A stretch of 64,000 nt of DNA from Paractinoplanes atraurantiacus (GTDB taxonomy: Bacteria; Actinomycetota; Actinomycetes; Mycobacteriales; Micromonosporaceae), in the NCBI RefSeq assembly GCF_900215205.1, contig NZ_OBDY01000013.1:20347-84346 (forward strand), given 5' to 3'. Position numbers and translations under genes: made by a program. Shown here piece after piece: positions 25,217-34,097 of this stretch (positions are counted from its first letter, which is position 1; the number at the start of each line of letters is the position of its first letter). The notes under the pieces were generated by a model. It had not been told where the DNA came from and made no database searches. It worked only from the letters and a program-made list of their open reading frames with translations.

Positions 25217-26014
25217 TCAGATATTCGAATCGGGCCGGTGACCGAGCTGGTGGGAGATGTCGGCGGCCGTACGCAGGAGCGGGCCGGACAGGCGCGCGAT
25301 CACCGAGTCCACCGAGGCGGTCCAGGTGGTCAGGTGGACGGCGATGTTGATGGCGGCCACCACGTGGCCCGAGCGGTCGCGGATCGGGGCCGCGATCGAG
25401 CGCAGGCCCGGGGCCAGCTCCTCGTCGTTCACGGCGATGCCGCCCCGGCGCACCGCGGCCAGGGCGCCGACGAGCTGCTCCCGCACGGTGATCGTCTTCG
25501 GCCCGCGGCGGGCGAGATCCATCCGGTCGAGCAGCGGCCGCAGCGCCGCCGGCTCCCGATAGGCCAGCAGGACCTTTCCCATCGAGGTGCAGTACGCCGG
25601 AAGCCGCGAACCCACGTGCAGGTTCAGGTCGACGTGCACGCCGGTCTGCCGCCGGCTCCGGCGCCGCTCGACGTAGACGATGTCGGCGCCGTCGAGCACG
25701 GCCATGCTGGCCGCGCACCCGGTCTCGTCGGAGAGCTCCTGGAGGTAGCCCGCGGCCACGCCGGTGATCTCCATCGAGCTGATCGCCGCGAAGCCCAGGT
25801 CGACCAGCCGCGGCCCGAGCGAGTACTTGCGCGTGTCCGGGTCCTGCTGGAGGAAGCCCAGCCCGGCCAGCGTCGCCACGTAGCGGTGGGTGGTGCTGCG
25901 GTTGAGATCGACGGCCCGGGCCAGGTCGGCGATGCCGAGCACCGGCCCGTTCTCGGCGAACTCGGTCAGGATCCGCAGGCCGCGTTCGAGCGACTGCGAC
26001 GTGGAGGGATTCAC
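25217..26014 (-). CDS. IclR-family transcriptional regulator
   Basis: 265 residues. The N-terminal winged helix is ADLARAVDLNRSTTHRYVATLAGLGFL. The C-terminal GAF-like effector domain contains GSRLPAYCTSMGKVLLA and AAPIRDRSGHVVAAINIA. IclR proteins commonly control aromatic-acid catabolism. It sits between two aldehyde dehydrogenase genes, one downstream and one divergent, and probably regulates both. GTG 26014 has AAGGAG upstream. The intergenic sequence 26015-26085 holds the palindrome TTCGAA but no convincing longer operator. Confidence 0.9.
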   Translation of the reverse strand: MNPSTSQSLERGLRILTEFAENGPVLGIADLARAVDLNRSTTHRYVATLAGLGFLQQDPDTRKYSLGPRLVDLGFAAISSMEITGVAAGYLQELSDETGCAASMAVLDGADIVYVERRRSRRQTGVHVDLNLHVGSRLPAYCTSMGKVLLAYREPAALRPLLDRMDLARRGPKTITVREQLVGALAAVRRGGIAVNDEELAPGLRSIAAPIRDRSGHVVAAINIAVHLTTWTASVDSVIARLSGPLLRTAADISHQLGHRPDSNI

Positions 26015-26085
26015 CCGGGCACTCCTTCGAGTGGCGTTCCAGCTATTCGAACACAGGTGGCCGGTCGGTTACACTCTGCATCCCT

Positions 26086-27543
26086 ATGGCTCGCGAGGTG
26101 TCGCACCACATCGGCGGGGCGGCGGTCGGGTCACTGAGCGGGCGGCGCCATCCCGACTACGACCCGTGGACCCGTGCCGTGCTCGCCTCCGTGTCGTCCG
26201 GCGACGGCGACGACGCGCGGGCGGCCGTTTCCGCTGCTCATTCCGCTTTTCCGGGCTGGGCCGCGCGGTCACCGGCCGAGCGCCAGATCATCTTCATCCG
26301 GGCCGCCGAGGAACTGGCGCGGCGCGCCGGCGAGGTGCTCGGCCTGCTGGCCGCCGAGACGGGCTGCGGGCCGTACTTCGGGCGCGTGCAGCTCGACTTC
26401 TGCCTCGCGCTGCTGCGGCAGGCGGCCGGCCTCGCCCACCAGCCCACCGGTCAGATCCTTCCCACCGATCTTCCAGGGTCAAGGGCTTTGGCCGTACGCC
26501 GTCCGGTCGGCGTCGTGGCCGCCATCGCACCCTGGAACGCGGCTCTGAGCCTGGCCGGCCGGGCCGTCGTGGGCCCCCTGGCCCTGGGCAACACCGTGGT
26601 GCTCAAGCCGTCGGAGGAGTCGCCGATCACCGGCGGGACGCTGTGGGCGGAGATCTTCGCGGCGGCCGGGCTGCCGCCGGGCGCGGTCAATGTGGTCACC
26701 CACGCGCCCGGGGATGCCGGGGAGATCGCGTCGGCGCTGGTCACCCATCCGCTCGTCCGCAGGGTGAGCTTCACCGGGTCGACGGGCACCGGGCGGCGGC
26801 TGGCCGAGCTCGCGGCGCGTCATCTGAAGCGGCCGGTGCTCCAGTTGAGCGGGCACAACGCGCTGATCGTGCGGGCCGACGCCGACCTTTCTTTAGCGGT
26901 CAATGCCGCCGCATACGGGGCTTTCGTCCACCAGGGCGAGGTCTGCATGTGCGTCCGGCGGATCATCGTGGAGAAGCCGGTGGCGCCGGCGTTCACGTCA
27001 CTCTTTGTGCAAAAGGTGGCCGGGCTTGCGGTCGGTGATCCGCGAGACCCCCGTACCGTGGTCGGGCCTTTGATCAATGAATGGGCTTTGTCCCTGGTGG
27101 CGCGACGGGTCGAGGAAGCCGTCGCCCTCGGCGCGCGGGTCCTGACCGGAGGAACGGCGGCGCCACCCTGCTATCCGCCGACGGTGCTCACCGACGTTCC
27201 GGCCACCGCCGAGATCGCCTTCGAGGAGACGTTCGGGCCGGTGGCGCTGCTGGAGACGGCGGCCGACGGCGACGACGCGGTGCGGCGGGCCAACGCGTCC
27301 AGCTACGGGCTGACCGCGGGCATCATCTCGGCCGACACGTACGGAAGTCTCGAGCTGGCGCGGCGCCTCGAGGTCGGGATCGTGCACATCAACGACCAGA
27401 CCGTGAACGACGAGCCGCAGATGCCGTTCGGCGGGCTCAAGGACTCCGGGTGGGGCCGGTTCGGGCTGGGCTTCGCCGACGACGACTTCACCGAACTTCA
27501 ATGGATCACCCTGCGGGACAAAAGCCGCGAGTACCCGTTCTGA
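26086..27543 (+). CDS. Aldehyde dehydrogenase-family protein with substituted general base
   Basis: 485 residues with the ALDH fold: cofactor motifs APWNAALSLAGRAV and FTGSTGTGRRL, catalytic Cys C287 (GEVCMCVRR), and the C-terminal FEETFGPVA and HINDQTVNDEPQMPFGG. The LELGG motif that normally carries the general base reads LQLSGHNA, so Glu is Gln at Q253 and the first Gly is Ser. Activity may be reduced or altered, for instance acylating or esterase-like. It is divergent from the IclR gene. TACACT at 26070-26075 could be its -10. Confidence 0.88.
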   Translation: MAREVSHHIGGAAVGSLSGRRHPDYDPWTRAVLASVSSGDGDDARAAVSAAHSAFPGWAARSPAERQIIFIRAAEELARRAGEVLGLLAAETGCGPYFGRVQLDFCLALLRQAAGLAHQPTGQILPTDLPGSRALAVRRPVGVVAAIAPWNAALSLAGRAVVGPLALGNTVVLKPSEESPITGGTLWAEIFAAAGLPPGAVNVVTHAPGDAGEIASALVTHPLVRRVSFTGSTGTGRRLAELAARHLKRPVLQLSGHNALIVRADADLSLAVNAAAYGAFVHQGEVCMCVRRIIVEKPVAPAFTSLFVQKVAGLAVGDPRDPRTVVGPLINEWALSLVARRVEEAVALGARVLTGGTAAPPCYPPTVLTDVPATAEIAFEETFGPVALLETAADGDDAVRRANASSYGLTAGIISADTYGSLELARRLEVGIVHINDQTVNDEPQMPFGGLKDSGWGRFGLGFADDDFTELQWITLRDKSREYPF

Positions 27544-27548
27544 ACCAT

Positions 27549-29237
27549 GTGCGGCCCGGTCCCGTAGTGCTGGTCGTGCTCTTGACAAAGATCCGCCGCG
27601 CGCTCGGCCCCCTGGTCACCATCGCCGCGGCGGTCCTGATCGTGACCGCGCTCGTGGTGCCCGACACGATCGCCCGGCCGGCCGACGGCGCGTTCGTGCC
27701 CGGAGCGTTCCTCCGCCTGCCCATGGAGCTGATCTTCGCGGGCGCGGTGGTGCTGGCGGTCTCTGCCCGCTGGCGCCGGCCGGTGGCCGCTCTCATGGGA
27801 CTGGGCATCGGCGTACTGGTCATCTTGAAGATCTTCAACGCCGGCTTCCGGACCGTGCTCGGGCGCAAGTTCGATCCGGTGCTCGACCCGCCGCTGTTGC
27901 ACGACGGCTACAACGCGCTGACCGAGACCGACGGCTCCACTGTCGCCAACCTGGCGGTGGCCGGAGCCGTCCTGCTCGCCATCGTCGTCCTCGGTTCCGT
28001 GGCGCTCTCCGCGGTGCGGCTGGCCTCGGTCACCGGGCGCCACCAGCTTCCGGTGCGCCGCACCCTGATCGGCTTGAGCGCGGTCTGGCTGGCGCTGGCC
28101 CTGAGCGGTCTCACGCTCTACCCGAACAACCCGGTCGCGTCCGACTCGGCCGCCGCCATGGTCAAGACCCTCGCCCGGCAGGTGCCGGCCACCATCCGCG
28201 ACGAGCGCCAGTTCGCCGCGGCGGTCGGCCACGACGCGTACGCGGGCACCCCGGCCGCCGATCTCGTCTCGGGCCTGAAAGGCAAAGACGTGGTCATCGG
28301 GGTGGTCGAGAGCTACGGCCACAGCGTGCTGACCGACCCCGCCATGAACGCCATCCTGACCCCCGCCCTGACCAGCGCCGGCTCCCAGCTGACGGCGGCC
28401 GGCTTCCACGCGAAGACCGGCTGGCTGACCTCGTCCACGTACGGCGGCGGCAGCTGGCTGGCCCACGGCTCGTTCCAGTCCGGCTTGTGGGTGACCAGCC
28501 AGCGCCGCTACGACGAGATGGTCAGCGGCGACCGGCTCACCCTGACCCGCGCCTTCCACGAGGCCGGCTGGGAGACGGCCGGTGTCGAGCCCGGCAACAC
28601 GAAGGACTGGCCGGAGGCCGGCTTCTACGGCTACGACAAGATCCTCGACTCGCGGAACATGGGTTACCAGGGCCCCGACTTCGGCTGGTCCCGCATGCCC
28701 GACCAGTACACCCTGGCAACGTTCCAGCGCGAGGTCTACGCCAAGGCCCAGGGCCCCCTGATGGCCGAGATCACCCTGACGTCCAGCCACGAGCCGTGGA
28801 CCCACATCCCGTCCATGGTCGACTGGGACACCATCGGCGACGGCTCGGTCTTCACGTCGATGGACGGCACGGCCCAGGAACGAAAGGTCCTCTGGGGCGA
28901 CCCGGCGAAGACCCAGGCCCAGTACGCCAAATCGGTCGGCTACTCGGTGGACAGCCTCATCTCGTGGGCCACCACATACGGCGACGACAACCTGGTCCTG
29001 GTCATGTTCGGCGACCACCAGCCCATGTCCATCATCACGGGCCCCAACGCCAGCCACGACATCCCGGTGACCATCATCGCCAAGGACAAGTCGGTCCTGG
29101 ACCGCATAGCCCCGTGGCAGTGGACCGACGGCCTGCGCCCCACCGACACCACCCCGGTCTGGCGAATGGACGAGTTCCGCAACAAGTTCTTCACCGCATA
29201 CGGCCGCACCCCGGGCGTGGCCCTGGGCAAGCGCTGA
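27549..29237 (+). CDS. Membrane sulfatase/LTA-synthase-family protein
   Basis: About 562 residues. Four or five membrane helices occupy the first 200 residues, followed by an extracellular alkaline-phosphatase-superfamily domain. Metal-site motifs include VVIGVVESYGHS near its start, the nucleophile region SSTYGGGSWLAHG and the C-terminal VMFGDHQP. The family transfers phosphoglycerol or hydrolyses sulfate/phosphate esters on envelope polymers. The start is uncertain: GTG 27549, 27567 and 27576 are in frame and none has a clear ribosome-binding site. It begins six bases after the aldehyde dehydrogenase stop, so co-transcription is likely. In 29238-29442 I see no gene. Confidence 0.8.
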   Translation: MRPGPVVLVVLLTKIRRALGPLVTIAAAVLIVTALVVPDTIARPADGAFVPGAFLRLPMELIFAGAVVLAVSARWRRPVAALMGLGIGVLVILKIFNAGFRTVLGRKFDPVLDPPLLHDGYNALTETDGSTVANLAVAGAVLLAIVVLGSVALSAVRLASVTGRHQLPVRRTLIGLSAVWLALALSGLTLYPNNPVASDSAAAMVKTLARQVPATIRDERQFAAAVGHDAYAGTPAADLVSGLKGKDVVIGVVESYGHSVLTDPAMNAILTPALTSAGSQLTAAGFHAKTGWLTSSTYGGGSWLAHGSFQSGLWVTSQRRYDEMVSGDRLTLTRAFHEAGWETAGVEPGNTKDWPEAGFYGYDKILDSRNMGYQGPDFGWSRMPDQYTLATFQREVYAKAQGPLMAEITLTSSHEPWTHIPSMVDWDTIGDGSVFTSMDGTAQERKVLWGDPAKTQAQYAKSVGYSVDSLISWATTYGDDNLVLVMFGDHQPMSIITGPNASHDIPVTIIAKDKSVLDRIAPWQWTDGLRPTDTTPVWRMDEFRNKFFTAYGRTPGVALGKR

Positions 29238-29442
29238 CCTTCACCTCCAGAACGACTCGCGGTTACCAGGCCAATAGGCGAACTCCGGCTCATCGGCCAC
29301 CTGCCGAGCCTTGAACGTGGGTTCCACCCATGAAAGTCGGGAAGCTCGCACTCTCTGAGGTCGATGCTGAATTCACACCAATTCGACGGCCAGCGAGCCG
29401 GCCACCGCCCGCCGGGCGACCTCCCCAGCGATCTGGGCCGGC

Positions 29443-29835
29443 ATGAGTGTGGAAACGGTCGTTGTTCTCACTGCGGCGCTAAATTCGGTGTCCGACACCA
29501 TCCTCAAGCTGGCCACGATTCTCGCAAGCCGCCGTTGGGTGCTCGGTCTCGCCGTTGTCGCCTTCACGGTTGCGGGCACGTCATGTGTCGTTGCCTCGGG
29601 CGTTCTCTTCGAGACTTGGTGGCAAGCCTTCTTCTTGGAGGTTGGAGTCGGACTTCTACTAACCGGGATCGTTGACCTGGCGATACTTGGGCTCATCAGC
29701 AGGCTGAGCGATCAGGCGTCGCCCGGTGGCACGCGACCTAGCATAGTGATAGAAGCCAAAGGTGAATTCCCCTCGTCGTTACTGGAGATGGCTCGAAGCA
29801 AAGGGCAGGAGGTTGTTGTCCGGATCAAGCCGTAG
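29443..29835 (+). CDS. Small membrane protein, unknown, in a less GC-rich island
   Basis: 130 residues with two hydrophobic segments (VLGLAVVAFTVAGTSCVVAS and FFLEVGVGLLLTGIVDLAIL) and a charged C-terminal tail. No family recognised. Base and codon use differ from the surroundings, with many A/T-ending codons (TCA, ATA, AGA-like), suggesting a recent or foreign origin. The ribosome-binding site is not obvious. The 140 bases after it hold no gene that I can support. Confidence 0.45.
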   Translation: MSVETVVVLTAALNSVSDTILKLATILASRRWVLGLAVVAFTVAGTSCVVASGVLFETWWQAFFLEVGVGLLLTGIVDLAILGLISRLSDQASPGGTRPSIVIEAKGEFPSSLLEMARSKGQEVVVRIKP

Positions 29836-29975
29836 GTCATTCTCGGGAAATCATTCTCGCCCAGCACCAGCGTTAGAGGGTCGAGTGCCGCGGGCAATCC
29901 CGTCGTCGACATGCCCGCCGAAACACCAGCACGGCCCGCGCGCCTTAGCGAGGAACGTCCGATTTGAATGGAACT

Positions 29976-30662
29976 TCAGAAAGGCAACTCTCCGTTCTCG
30001 TCCCGCAAGGTTCCCGTCGGGCCGTCCGGGCCTAGCGTCGCCAAGCCGACGATGACGCGGGCGCTCTCCGCCGGTGGGCGGCCTATGCCCCAGGCGGCGG
30101 TCATGTCGGTGGCGGTGGGGCCGGGCTCGACCGCGTTGAACTTGATGCCCGGGTTGGACTTCGCGTATTGCACGGTGAGCATCGTGGCGGCCGCCTTGGA
30201 GGCCGCGTAGAGCGGCAGCGGCAGCCCGTGCTCCGGCCGGTCGGGGTTGGTGACCGCCCAGAAGGAGCCCATGCTGCTGGAGACCGTGACCACCGTGGGG
30301 TTCGCCGACTTGCGCAGCAGGGGCAGGGCCGCCTCGGTGACCCGGACCAGGCCGGCCGCGTTGGTGTCGAACGCGCGCAGCGCCGCCGGGCCGTCGACGG
30401 GGCCGTCGGCGAGGATGCCCGCGTTGTGCACCAGCACGTCGAGGTGGCCCTCGGCGGCGGCGATCGTGGCCAGCGCGGCCGGCACCGACGCGTCGTCGGT
30501 CACGTCGAGCTGGACGAAACGGGCACCCAGCTCGGCTGCTGCTTTCGCCCCTCGTTCCGGGTCGCGCGCGCCGACGTACACCACATGGCCCAGGTCTTGA
30601 AGTTGCCTTGCGGTCTCGAAGCCGAGGCCCTTGTTGGCCCCGGTGATCAGTGTGACGGTCAT
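29976..30662 (-). CDS. Short-chain dehydrogenase/reductase
   Basis: 228 residues, classical SDR. The cofactor motif is TGANKGLGFETARQL at the N-terminus, LDVTD and NNAG-equivalent HNAGIL follow, and the catalytic residues are Ser (VSSSMGSF) and YxxxK (LYAASKAA). It reduces or oxidises an unknown carbonyl/alcohol with NAD(P). TACCGT (30669-30674, minus strand) lies seven bases upstream of ATG 30662, so it is probably leaderless. It is divergent from an XRE regulator that likely controls it. Confidence 0.9.
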   Translation of the reverse strand: MTVTLITGANKGLGFETARQLQDLGHVVYVGARDPERGAKAAAELGARFVQLDVTDDASVPAALATIAAAEGHLDVLVHNAGILADGPVDGPAALRAFDTNAAGLVRVTEAALPLLRKSANPTVVTVSSSMGSFWAVTNPDRPEHGLPLPLYAASKAAATMLTVQYAKSNPGIKFNAVEPGPTATDMTAAWGIGRPPAESARVIVGLATLGPDGPTGTLRDENGELPF

Positions 30663-30765
30663 GGCGGAAACGGTAGGCAGGGCCGCGGGCGCCAACCAGA
30701 TCCCTCTCGTGCCAGGGGAATGACAGGACCCCCTCTGTTCGCGTACGCCGAAATACGCTGGCCTG

Positions 30766-31620
30766 GTGAGCGAGACGACCAACGCCCTCGGCGCCTTCCT
30801 GCGCGCCCGGCGCGAACTGGTGACCCCCGAGCAGGCGGGCATCCCCGACGGCGGCGTGCGGCGCGTGCCGGGCCTGCGGCGCGAGGAGGTCGCCATGCTC
30901 GCCGGGATCAGCGCCGACTACTACCTGCGTTTGGAGCGCGGCCGCAACCGCCACCCGTCCGTGCAGGTGCTCGAGGCGATCGCCCGTGTGCTCCGGCTGG
31001 ACGAGGACCACTTCGCCCACCTGCTGACCCTGGTCGCGGAGGTTCCCCGGCGGCGCCGGCGCCGGCCCCGCAAGCAGACCCCGCCGCCGGGCGCGCTCAA
31101 GCTGCTGGACTCGCTGATCCAGCCCGCCTTCATCGAGGACCGGTACTTCGACATCCTGGCCTCGAACAGCCTGGCCCGGGCCCTCTCCCCCGGCCTGGCC
31201 GCCGGCGGCAACCAGCTGCGCGACCTGTTCCTCGACCCGGCCGAGCAGGCCCTGCACCCCGAGTGGGAGAACGTCACGGAGTGTTTCGTGGCCAACCTGC
31301 GCCAGGCGGTGGGCAACGACATCGACGATCCGCGCTTCATCGAGCTGACCGGCGAGCTGACCCTGGCCAGCCCCCGTTTCCGCAGTCTGTGGGCCCGTCA
31401 TGAGGTACGGGGCCAGACCGGTGCCCCGATCAAGATCAACCACCCGCAGGTCGGCGAGCTGACCCTCAACCGGGAACGCCTGGCCATCAGCGGCACCGAC
31501 GGCCTGATGCTGGTCGTCTTCCACCCGGACGCCGGGTCGAGCAACGCCGACAAGCTGGCGCTGCTGGCCTCGGCCGCCCTGCCCGAGGCCGCCCGTGACG
31601 TGGCGCCACGGCACGCCTGA
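30766..31620 (+). CDS. XRE-family regulator with MmyB-like ligand domain
   Basis: 284 residues. The N-terminal helix-turn-helix is PGLRREEVAMLAGISADYYLRLERGR, then an Arg/Pro-rich linker, then a domain with the MmyB/MltR pattern (ENVTECFVANLRQAVG, FRSLWARHEVR, NHPQVGELTLNRERLAISGTDGLMLVVFHP). In this family the regulator usually represses the divergent short-chain dehydrogenase gene, as here. TACGCT (30754-30759) ends six bases before GTG 30766, indicating a leaderless mRNA. Confidence 0.9.
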   Translation: MSETTNALGAFLRARRELVTPEQAGIPDGGVRRVPGLRREEVAMLAGISADYYLRLERGRNRHPSVQVLEAIARVLRLDEDHFAHLLTLVAEVPRRRRRRPRKQTPPPGALKLLDSLIQPAFIEDRYFDILASNSLARALSPGLAAGGNQLRDLFLDPAEQALHPEWENVTECFVANLRQAVGNDIDDPRFIELTGELTLASPRFRSLWARHEVRGQTGAPIKINHPQVGELTLNRERLAISGTDGLMLVVFHPDAGSSNADKLALLASAALPEAARDVAPRHA

Positions 31621-31624
31621 CACG

Positions 31625-32251
31625 ATGCTGTTCACGGTGGCCGGGTCGAGCTGCTCCGGAAAGACGACCGCGGCGCGAGCCCTCGCGGGAATCGACGGTC
31701 TGCTCGTGCACGACTTCGACGAGATCGGTGTGCCGCGCGGCGCGGACAAGGTGTGGCGGCAGCGCGCCACCGAGGAATGGGTCCGGCGGGTGCTGCAATG
31801 GCAGCAAGAGGGACTCGACGTCATTCTGACCGGGCAGTCGCCCTTGGGTGAGGTGCTCGCCTGCCCGTCGGCCACCGAGGTGGACGGGATCGCCGCGTGC
31901 CTCGTCGACGTCGACGACGCGGTGCGGTGGCAGCGGCTCGAGGACCGCGATCCCGGGAAGTGGAGCGAGGACGCCAAGCGGGCCTTCATCCGGTGGGCGC
32001 GGTGGATGCGTGGTCACGCCGCGGATCCCCGGCACATGCCGGAGGCGATCACCCGCGGCGGCCACGGGACGATGCGGTGGGAGCGCTGGCGCGGGTGGGC
32101 CAGGGGCGATCGGCGATGGGTGGTACGGGTCGTCGACACCACCGGGCGCACGGCCGGGCAGACCGCGGCCGACCTCACCCGGTGGGTGGCCGAGGCCCGC
32201 GCCGACAAGGCCGCCGGGCGGCTCGCCCTGTCCGGCCGGTGGGCGCGCTGA
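31625..32251 (+). CDS. P-loop NTPase (small-molecule kinase-like)
   Basis: 208 residues. Walker A is GSSCSGKTT at residues 7-15, followed by HDFDEIGVP and a helical lid rich in Trp and Arg (RWARWMRGHAADP). The architecture resembles small nucleoside/antibiotic kinases of the AAA_18/shikimate-kinase type, but no substrate motif is recognised. ATG 31625 is five bases after the XRE stop, so it is probably co-transcribed; GTG 31595 is a longer alternative inside the XRE gene. Confidence 0.75.
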   Translation: MLFTVAGSSCSGKTTAARALAGIDGLLVHDFDEIGVPRGADKVWRQRATEEWVRRVLQWQQEGLDVILTGQSPLGEVLACPSATEVDGIAACLVDVDDAVRWQRLEDRDPGKWSEDAKRAFIRWARWMRGHAADPRHMPEAITRGGHGTMRWERWRGWARGDRRWVVRVVDTTGRTAGQTAADLTRWVAEARADKAAGRLALSGRWAR

Positions 32252-32267
32252 CGATAGGGTCGCGGCC

Positions 32268-32858
32268 ATGCGACTGCCCCCGCTTCCCGCACCGGCCGCG
32301 CCGCTCACGCCGGAACAGATGGCTCGCCGCGCCGTCGGCGACCGTGCGCCCGAGGTCAGCAAACCGATCGAGGTGGTTCCCTACGATCCGGGATGGCCGG
32401 GGCGCTGTCGGCGGCACGAGGAGCGGATCCGGGCCGCGCTGGGTGGGCGGGCCCTCGCCGTCGAGCATGTGGGCTCGACGGCGGTGCCGGGGCTGGCGGC
32501 CAAGGACCGCGTCGACATCGACGTGATCGTGGTGGATCCGGCGGACGAGGAGGCGTATGTGCCGGCGCTGACCGCGGCCGGTTTCACGCTGGCCGCCCGG
32601 GAGCCGCACTGGTACGAGCACCGCTGCCTGTGGTCCGAGGGTCACGACGCCAATGTGCACGTCTTCGGCCCGGACTGCGACGAGCATCTGCGGCACCTGG
32701 TCTTCCGCGACTGGCTGCGCGCCCATCCGGAGGACCGGGAGCGCTACGCGGCCCGCAAGCGCGAGGTGGCCGCCGAGCATCCACTGTCGATGGCCCGGTA
32801 CATCGCCGGGAAGGCCGGCGTCATCATCGACATCCTCCGCCGAGCGGGCCTGTCCTGA
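32268..32858 (+). CDS. GrpB-family (UPF0157) nucleotidyltransferase-fold protein
   Basis: 196 residues with the GrpB signature VEHVGSTAVPGLAAKDRVDIDV, a nucleotidyltransferase-like fold with the hG[ST] and DhD elements. The conserved end reads YAARKREVAAEHP. The biochemical role of GrpB is not established; some relatives are fused to dephospho-CoA kinase. TAGGGT (32255-32260) ends seven bases before ATG 32268, so it is probably leaderless. Confidence 0.85.
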   Translation: MRLPPLPAPAAPLTPEQMARRAVGDRAPEVSKPIEVVPYDPGWPGRCRRHEERIRAALGGRALAVEHVGSTAVPGLAAKDRVDIDVIVVDPADEEAYVPALTAAGFTLAAREPHWYEHRCLWSEGHDANVHVFGPDCDEHLRHLVFRDWLRAHPEDRERYAARKREVAAEHPLSMARYIAGKAGVIIDILRRAGLS

Positions 32859-32888
32859 TGGAGAGCAGGACGACGATCGTCGATCTGG

Positions 32889-34061
32889 TCACTTGCGGTG
32901 CCGGGCGCTGATCGGTGCCGCCGCCACGGTGAAGACCAAGGCGAGTGCGGCCACGCCGGCCAGCGCGCCGCGAAGGCCGGTGTTCTCGGCCAGCAGGCCC
33001 ACGTAGGCCGGGCCGAGCAGGAAGCCCAGGTACGCGGTGGCGGCGACGGCCGAGGTGGCCCGGCCGTGCTGAGCGGGGTCGGTGTCGCGCAGGCTGCGGC
33101 TGAGCAGGGTGGGGAAGAGCGTCGCGGTGCCGAGCGCGGCCAGCACCAAGCCGGCCAGGGCCACCGCGACCGAGGGGGCGGTGGCCAGCACCAGGCTGCC
33201 CGCGGTGGCCAGCGCGCCCCCGCCGAGCAGCATCGCGGTGGGGTGGCTGCGGGAGAGCGGGGCCAGGCTCAGCCGGGCCAGCGCCGCGGTGGCGGCGAAG
33301 GTGGCCGGGGCCGCGGCCGCCAGCTGGGGTGAGGCGGTGAAGACGTCGGTGAGCATCACCGCTCCCCAGCTCTGGTGTGCGTTCTCGACGGCGTAGGCCA
33401 GGGCGGCGACCAGCCCGACGGCCAGCAGCGGGACCGTCAGGGCCCGCGCCCCGCCCTTCTCACGGGCGGTGTCTTCCCGGTGCACCGCGATCCGCAGCGA
33501 TGCGCTGGTCAGGTGGGCGGCCGCGGCCAGGGCGAGCATCACCACCGCGACCACCGCGAAGGCCGCCAGAAGCGACAGTCCCGCGCCCAGCAGCGCTCCG
33601 GTGGACAGGCTGGCGATGACCACGCCCACGGAGAACAGCCCGTGGGAACGGGTCAGCAGCGGCTTGCCCGTGGCGTGCTCTGCGCGCCCGGCCAAGGTGT
33701 TGATGGCGACGTCCGCGGCACCGGAGGCGGCGCCGACCACGAGCATCCCGACGACCAGCAGCACCACCCCGTCGGCGCCGGCGGCGATGAGGAGACCGGC
33801 GCCGGCCAGCGCCGCCAGCAGCCATGCCACGACGCGAAGCCCGAAGCGGTCCACCGCCCGGCCGGTGAAGGCCATCGTGGGCAGCGCCCCCAGCCCGATG
33901 AAGAGCAGGGCGGCGCCCAGCTGGCCTTCGCTGACCCCGGCCTGGGTGCGCAACGCGGGCAGGGCCGCTCCCCAGGCGCCCCAGAAGATCCCGAACGCGG
34001 CGAACGCCGCGTAAGGCGCGTAGGCGGCGCGGAGCGGGGACGCGACCAACTCTGAGCTCAT
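32889..34061 (-). CDS. MFS transporter
   Basis: 390 residues and about twelve membrane segments, with the loop motif DRFGLRVVAWLL after TM2 and a fucose-permease/YbjJ-like pattern (FGIFWGAWGAALPALRTQAG, GAASGAADVAINTLAG, RSHGLFSVGVV). The substrate is unknown. It is divergent from a LacI regulator, and the operator lies 6 bp before ATG 34061, so it is probably repressed by it. Confidence 0.88.
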   Translation of the reverse strand: MSSELVASPLRAAYAPYAAFAAFGIFWGAWGAALPALRTQAGVSEGQLGAALLFIGLGALPTMAFTGRAVDRFGLRVVAWLLAALAGAGLLIAAGADGVVLLVVGMLVVGAASGAADVAINTLAGRAEHATGKPLLTRSHGLFSVGVVIASLSTGALLGAGLSLLAAFAVVAVVMLALAAAAHLTSASLRIAVHREDTAREKGGARALTVPLLAVGLVAALAYAVENAHQSWGAVMLTDVFTASPQLAAAAPATFAATAALARLSLAPLSRSHPTAMLLGGGALATAGSLVLATAPSVAVALAGLVLAALGTATLFPTLLSRSLRDTDPAQHGRATSAVAATAYLGFLLGPAYVGLLAENTGLRGALAGVAALALVFTVAAAPISARHRK

Positions 34062-34066
34062 GAATC

Positions 34067-34076
34067 GTAACGTTAC
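34067..34076. promoter_or_regulatory. LacI-type operator between MFS and LacI genes
   Basis: GTAACGTTAC is a perfect palindrome with the central CG typical of LacI-family sites. It overlaps the likely -10 (TAACGT) of the MFS gene and lies just upstream of TATGAT, the -10 of the regulator. Confidence 0.65.
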
Positions 34077-34097
34077 ACATCTGGCTATGATCCTGTT

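Noticed and set aside
25217..26050. Shared TATTCGAA motif as an IclR operator
   Set aside because: One copy lies inside the last codons of the IclR gene and is explained by coding sequence, so the match is probably chance.
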